A stretch of DNA of 26,540 nt, from the NCBI GenBank assembly GCA_964630905.1, contig CAZVWR010000043.1:1-26540 (forward strand), in the 5' to 3' direction. A program made the position numbers and the translations under genes. Positions 23,348-26,540 of the stretch are shown here, in pieces. This DNA is from JAGOEX01 sp964630905 (GTDB lineage Bacteria; UBP6; UBA1177). The notes beneath the pieces were generated by a model, which worked only from the letters and a program-made list of their open reading frames with translations, was not told where the DNA came from and did no database searches. Position 1 is the first letter of the stretch. Every line of letters starts with the position of its first letter.

Positions 23348-24852
23348 TCTTTGATGGTCGGCATGAAGAAATCGAAGTTTATGAGGTTTTCTTCTTCACT
23401 TTTTCTAACTGCCATTCCCTGGTCTGTTTTTATATATATTTTCAGAATGTTCCCAACTTTCTTGGGATATATGTACTCAACTTCGGCCTCAAAACCTCTA
23501 GTGTCGATGATATTAAGCAGATACTTCGGGATCTTTTCAAAGTTGTGAACATCGATTACATATCCGCCCTTTATTTCTCTGAATTGATACTCTGTTTCTC
23601 CTGTTACTTCCATCGTGACACGGCTGAATTCAGCAAATTTTCTAAAATAGATGTTTTTAAGAGCACCTTTTTTTTCAAGTTTCTGCACAGGAAGATCCGG
23701 AAGAAGTTCTGATAAGGTTTTTTCTTTCTGCGGAGTTATTACTTTAAGATGTTTTATCTCTCCATCTTCGGTCTTTACAGACTTTTTCAGCTCAGGTTTG
23801 GATGTTTGAGCCAACCTTTTTTCTTCGGCAACACGCTTTTCTTCGGCAATATGCTTCTCTTCGGCAATACGCTTCTCTTCGGCAATACGCTTCTCTTCGG
23901 CAATACGCTTTTCTTCGGCAATACGCTTTTCTTCGGCAATACGCTTTTCTTCAGCAGCACGCTTTTCTTCGGCAATACGCTTCTCTTCAGCAGCACGCTT
24001 CTCTTCGGCAATACGCTTCTCTTCAGCAATACGCTTCTCTTCAGCAATACGCTTCTCTTCAGCCAACCTCTTTTCTTCTGACAGTTTTTTTTCTGCTGCC
24101 AACCGTTCTGCTAAAGCAAGCTCTTCTATCCGCAGCCTTTCAAGTTCATATCTTTTTTCCTGTTCGATACGCTCTTTTTCAAGCTCAGCCAATCTCTTTT
24201 CTTCAGCTAACCTGTTCTCTTCAGCCAACCTATTCTCTTCTGCCAGCTGGAGCTCTTTCTGTTTTGCGAGTTCAAGTTTTGCGATCCTCTCTTTTTCGAG
24301 ATCTGCTTCTCTTTTCTTCTGTTCTTCGAGGTCTTTCAGCATCGCGGCAACGAGAGCAGATTCATCAGCTTCCTTTTTAATTCTCTGCTCATTTTCAAGT
24401 TTCAACTGTGCAATTTTCTGTTGATTTTCGATCTCCTTTTGTTGATTTTCAAGCTCCTTCTGTTGATTTTCAATCTTTTTTTGTTTTTGAGATTTAAGGT
24501 TTGCAATAAGGTCATCAAAAACACCGTCTTCAATAAAAACTTCAGGACTGAATCCGATAAGAATGTGATTCTTTCTGTTTAGAACGGTATAATGGCTCCC
24601 CTGTGCGACATTGAAAACAAATCTTGTAACCCCGTCTTTTTCCAAAACCGAGATCTCTTTAACAGTTAATGAAGGGTTTAATTCGTCTGCCGAACACGAA
24701 CCGCTTACTTCCAGCACGATCCTGTCAGGGTTTGTAAGACGGAAAGATGAAAATGTGACATTCTGGTCATCTGAGCTGATAAGAATATAAAACTCTTTAT
24801 CTGAATTAAAACTTTCTACCTGAAGAAGTGTGAATAAAAGAAAAAAAATCAT
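23344..24852 (-). CDS. AMIN-domain protein with long repetitive coiled coil
   Basis: 502 aa. A short signal peptide (MIFFLLFTLLQVESF) has no lipobox. The first AMIN-like domain, about residues 18-105, has FRLTNPDRIVLEVSG. Next is a long helical region, about 115-355: heptads of the ENQQKEI type, then fifteen 6-residue units of (A/S)EEKRx. A second AMIN-like domain, about 375-500, has FAEFSRVTMEVTG and GGYVIDVHNFEKIP. AMIN domains bind peptidoglycan or periplasmic machinery such as amidases and secretins, so a periplasm-spanning spacer with a binding domain at each end is plausible. The start at 24852 fits AGGGA just before it and the promoter at 24882; an ATG at 24879 would precede the transcript. 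Operon with mfd. Confidence 0.82.
   Translation of the reverse strand: MIFFLLFTLLQVESFNSDKEFYILISSDDQNVTFSSFRLTNPDRIVLEVSGSCSADELNPSLTVKEISVLEKDGVTRFVFNVAQGSHYTVLNRKNHILIGFSPEVFIEDGVFDDLIANLKSQKQKKIENQQKELENQQKEIENQQKIAQLKLENEQRIKKEADESALVAAMLKDLEEQKKREADLEKERIAKLELAKQKELQLAEENRLAEENRLAEEKRLAELEKERIEQEKRYELERLRIEELALAERLAAEKKLSEEKRLAEEKRIAEEKRIAEEKRIAEEKRAAEEKRIAEEKRAAEEKRIAEEKRIAEEKRIAEEKRIAEEKRIAEEKHIAEEKRVAEEKRLAQTSKPELKKSVKTEDGEIKHLKVITPQKEKTLSELLPDLPVQKLEKKGALKNIYFRKFAEFSRVTMEVTGETEYQFREIKGGYVIDVHNFEKIPKYLLNIIDTRGFEAEVEYIYPKKVGNILKIYIKTDQGMAVRKSEEENLINFDFFMPTIKE
23815..24084. repeat. 18-bp tandem repeat encoding 15 hexapeptide units
   Basis: About 15 head-to-tail copies of an 18-bp unit (plus strand CTTCGGCAATACGCTTCT and variants), read on the minus strand as AEEKRI with changes mainly at the last residue (I, A, V, L). 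The array is in frame inside the AMIN/coiled-coil gene. Several neighbouring units are identical, which suggests recent slippage or unequal recombination. Confidence 0.88.
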
Positions 24853-24881
24853 ACAAATCCCTAAATCATAAAACAACATTG

Positions 24882-24909
24882 ATTATACATACTGAAGTCA
24901 CAAATCAAA
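24882..24909 (-). promoter_or_regulatory. Promoter of the AMIN-mfd operon
   Basis: Minus strand: TATAAT (24887-24882) preceded by TTTGAT at 16 bp (24909-24904), or TTGATT at 15 bp. The transcript start is predicted near 24875, so the ATG at 24852 is the first usable start. Confidence 0.58.
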
Positions 24910-24926
24910 GTTTTTACCATTATTGC

Positions 24927-24956
24927 TTGACTGAAATAATATGTTTGGATTATAAT
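24927..24956 (+). promoter_or_regulatory. sigma70-type promoter for the small hypothetical gene
   Basis: TTGACT (24927-24932), 18-bp spacer, perfect TATAAT (24951-24956). The transcript start is near 24963, about 20 nt before the ATG at 24984. Confidence 0.7.
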
Positions 24957-24983
24957 CATCTGTTTTAATTACGGAGTGTTCAC

Positions 24984-25193
24984 ATGGTTAAGAGCAAAGT
25001 TGGTGACTTGGCAAAGCAGAAACTTTTTCTTGTTCACTTTAAGGATGGTTACATAAAACCTGTTATAGCGGTTTCAACAGACCATGCAAAAAAAATAATA
25101 TCGGAAGAAAACATTAGGAGAATAGAGGATATAGATAAGATTGTGCTTGAGCAGAATTACTATCCGCAGAATGAAGATTATTGTGATGTTTAA
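24984..25193 (+). CDS. Small hypothetical protein
   Basis: 69 aa, no signal peptide, mixed charge. The sequence reads as a compact alpha/beta domain: QKLFLVHFKDGYIKPVIAV is strand-like, DHAKKIISEENIRRIEDI is helical, and the end is acidic (NEDYCDV). A strong promoter and a GGAG site at good spacing before the ATG support it as a real gene. The lipoprotein gene follows 19 bp after the stop and is probably co-transcribed. I recognise no family. Confidence 0.7.
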   Translation: MVKSKVGDLAKQKLFLVHFKDGYIKPVIAVSTDHAKKIISEENIRRIEDIDKIVLEQNYYPQNEDYCDV

Positions 25194-25212
25194 AACGGAA
25201 AGAGGTACTCAG

Positions 25213-26238
25213 ATGGCAAAGAAATTTCTTTTTATCATTACACTTGTTTTTTTAATTGCATGCGGAGATAAAGGAAGCATCTATGATAATAACGGAGATA
25301 CTGGTAATACTGGTGATTCCGGTAACACTGGCGACAGTGGCGATAGCGGAAACACCGGAAACACCGGAAACACTGGAAACACTGGAAACACTGGAAACAC
25401 TGGTGATACAGGCGATACAGGGAACACTGGAAATACCGGAACAGACTGGTCAACCTGTGAAGGGATAATAACTTGTACTTATGGATGTGCCGATTTTGAT
25501 GAGCTGTGTGAGAGTTTCTGCTATAACGATGGTTCTAATGAAGAGCAGGCCGCTTATCGTAAATGGAAAGAATGTTTTGACAATAGCTGTGCTGAAACAC
25601 CCACTTTTGAATGCTCGGAGGAAAAATGTCCTGAAGAATCTGCCGCATGCGGAGTATCTTCTGATGATCCTGTTCCTCAACCTTTTCCAGCTCCTTACGG
25701 AACCGCAGATGTTTCTGCAAAATTCAAATTTATTTTAAACAATTCAACTCCATCGATGGAAGGGGAATTCATAGCAAGTCCATTCTTAAAGGGAAAAATC
25801 TCTAAATTAGATATTATTCCGCCGTCTGCTGATCTAATAATCAGTTATGTCAGCTATTCAAAGGAAAATGAAACTGATATTCTGGAAATTTTTCAGTTCC
25901 CGATGCTTAGAAGCGACCTGACAATAGTAAATCCTGTGGTTGTGATGACCATGAAGGTTGCTGATGCTTCAAAAGGAAAACATTCTCTGGGACTTGATTC
26001 AGCAACGGATGCAAAATTGATGATTGTCAATATGGATGAAAATGATGAAATAAAATGCCACTATGCTTTTGCAATAGGCTCATTTGAAATAACAGAAGTT
26101 GCCATAGTTACAGGAAATGATGGAAGGTTATCATTGTCCGGGTCTAATATCGAACTTTTCAGCCCCAGAAATATACCTGCTTACGGAGGAGATGCTCAGG
26201 ATTATCTTGATGTTTCATCCTGTTCATTTATAAAATAA
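25213..26238 (+). CDS. Lipoprotein with Gly-X-Thr/Ser repeat stalk and Cys-rich domain
   Basis: 341 aa. Lipobox LIACG (Cys17). Residues about 27-76 form a stalk of 16 tripeptides of the type (N/D)(T/S)G. A Cys-rich segment (about 80-150) has CEGIITCTYGCADFDELC, CYNDG, CFDNSC and CSEEKCPEESAACG and probably forms several disulfides. The C-terminal 190 residues look like a soluble beta-rich domain (YGTADVSAKFKFILNNS, DLIISYVSYSKENET) of no family I recognise. The start at 25213 follows AAAGAGGT; earlier in-frame starts lie within the small upstream gene. The likely location is the outer membrane surface or periplasm. The stalk resembles the spacers used to hold surface domains away from the membrane. 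Confidence 0.85.
   Translation: MAKKFLFIITLVFLIACGDKGSIYDNNGDTGNTGDSGNTGDSGDSGNTGNTGNTGNTGNTGNTGDTGDTGNTGNTGTDWSTCEGIITCTYGCADFDELCESFCYNDGSNEEQAAYRKWKECFDNSCAETPTFECSEEKCPEESAACGVSSDDPVPQPFPAPYGTADVSAKFKFILNNSTPSMEGEFIASPFLKGKISKLDIIPPSADLIISYVSYSKENETDILEIFQFPMLRSDLTIVNPVVVMTMKVADASKGKHSLGLDSATDAKLMIVNMDENDEIKCHYAFAIGSFEITEVAIVTGNDGRLSLSGSNIELFSPRNIPAYGGDAQDYLDVSSCSFIK
25291..25440 (+). repeat. 9-bp tandem repeat encoding (N/D)(T/S)G triplets
   Basis: Sixteen in-frame 9-bp units with consensus GGAAACACT-like sequence, including a near-identical central run. In register it is Gly-X-Thr/Ser, formally a collagen-like Gly-X-Y pattern without proline. Confidence 0.85.
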
Positions 26239-26259
26239 GCCTAATATGTGTTTCAGTTG

Positions 26260-26287
26260 TTGACAAAAACAAAGGTAAAAGTAAAAT
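26260..26287 (+). promoter_or_regulatory. sigma70-type promoter for the terminal lipoprotein gene
   Basis: TTGACA (26260-26265), 16-bp spacer, TAAAAT (26282-26287). Confidence 0.65.
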
Positions 26288-26331
26288 TCATATGTTTAGT
26301 AGATTTTTATCAACTTTCCCGGGGGAAGCTC

Positions 26332-26540
26332 ATGAAACGCTTTTTTATTTTTTTAACCATGATGGTTTTTGCACTTATCATTATTAGTTGTGACAAGGAA
26401 AAAAAACCGGCAACAGATGATTCAGATGAAGACATCCTTGTAATGGATGAAGATACAGTTGAAACAGATGACGATGCTGTTGTTCCCGACGATGCAGAGG
26501 ATTGCACTCTTAATCAGGACTGGCTTTCACCTGAGTCTGA
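26332..26540 (+). CDS. Acidic-linker lipoprotein, partial (C-terminus off window)
   Basis: The first 69 codons are visible. MKRFF start, hydrophobic core, lipobox IIISC (Cys20), then DKEKKP and an Asp/Glu/Thr-rich linker (DDSDEDI, DEDTVETDDDAVVPDD) leading to a first Cys (EDCTLNQDW) where a folded domain seems to begin. Shine-Dalgarno GGGGGAAG lies just upstream. The layout matches the lipoproteins at 4460, 9855 and 12321. The function cannot be told from this part. Confidence 0.82.
   Translation, partial: MKRFFIFLTMMVFALIIISCDKEKKPATDDSDEDILVMDEDTVETDDDAVVPDDAEDCTLNQDWLSPES

Noticed and set aside
23815..24084. Possible CRISPR array
   Set aside because: The 18-bp units abut with no spacers and are in frame within a protein gene.
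23749..24380. Long repetitive reading frames on the plus strand and in another minus frame across the 18-bp array
   Set aside because: They are shadows: an 18-bp repeat without stops keeps all frames open. Only the minus frame with AMIN domains, a promoter and a ribosome site is credible.
1..26540. tRNA, rRNA, prophage, toxin-antitoxin or restriction loci
   Set aside because: Looked for cloverleaf ends, rRNA-like stretches and paired small genes; nothing supportable was seen.

Overview
The window is one contiguous stretch of a moderately AT-rich genome from a Gram-negative (diderm) bacterium. The evidence is at least seven lipoproteins with classical lipoboxes, standard Shine-Dalgarno starts (GGAGG), sigma70-type promoters (TTGACA / TATAAT-like) and one good sigma54 promoter. 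I cannot assign a phylum from sequence alone. The long Asp/Glu-rich or Asn-Thr-Gly-rich linkers after the lipid-anchor cysteine, the SerA variant with Lys in the catalytic His position and the large insert in the acetate symporter suggest an uncultured lineage away from the model proteobacteria.

Layout. 1-2005 (minus): the N-terminal part of uvrC, preceded and overlapped by a REP-associated tyrosine transposase (RAYT) gene that carries two 74-bp REP-like units inside its own reading frame; a third palindrome lies at 2111-2138. 2135-3481 (minus): MATE efflux pump. 3614-7765 (plus): a small lipoprotein and a large GH35-like glycosidase lipoprotein. 7860-8798 (plus): a protein resembling a FtsH-type M41 peptidase domain with a destroyed HExxH, behind a sigma54 promoter. 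8815-9717 (minus): YddG-like exporter. 9855-10661 (plus): acidic, Cys-rich lipoprotein. 10665-11063 (minus): Smr-domain protein. 11180-13634 (plus): mnmA (TTG start), then an inhibitory-type serpin lipoprotein. 13779-15985 (plus): DUF485 protein and ActP-like symporter in an ATGA-overlapped operon. 16187-17511 (plus): RRM protein and SerA-like dehydrogenase, ended by a terminator.

17.5-20.06 kb is an accessory, AT-rich patch: a DUF1016/YhcG PDDEXK nuclease gene, an ankyrin lipoprotein gene, and gene remnants, bracketed by two homologous 17-codon C-terminal tails. 20.06-24.85 kb (minus) is a two-gene operon of an AMIN/coiled-coil protein and mfd. From 24984 (plus) come a small hypothetical protein, a lipoprotein with a Gly-X-Thr repeat stalk, and the start of another acidic-linker lipoprotein cut by the window end.

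The genes do not form one pathway. Two themes recur: DNA repair and nucleic-acid maintenance (uvrC, mfd, Smr, mnmA, RRM protein) and a set of envelope lipoproteins that place enzymes, a protease inhibitor or Cys-rich modules on flexible acidic or repeat stalks. No CRISPR array, tRNA, rRNA, prophage or recognisable complete defence island was found. The best candidates for something new are the RAYT with in-frame REP units, the sigma54-driven pseudo-peptidase, the paired tails around the nuclease/ankyrin patch and the stalked lipoprotein family.
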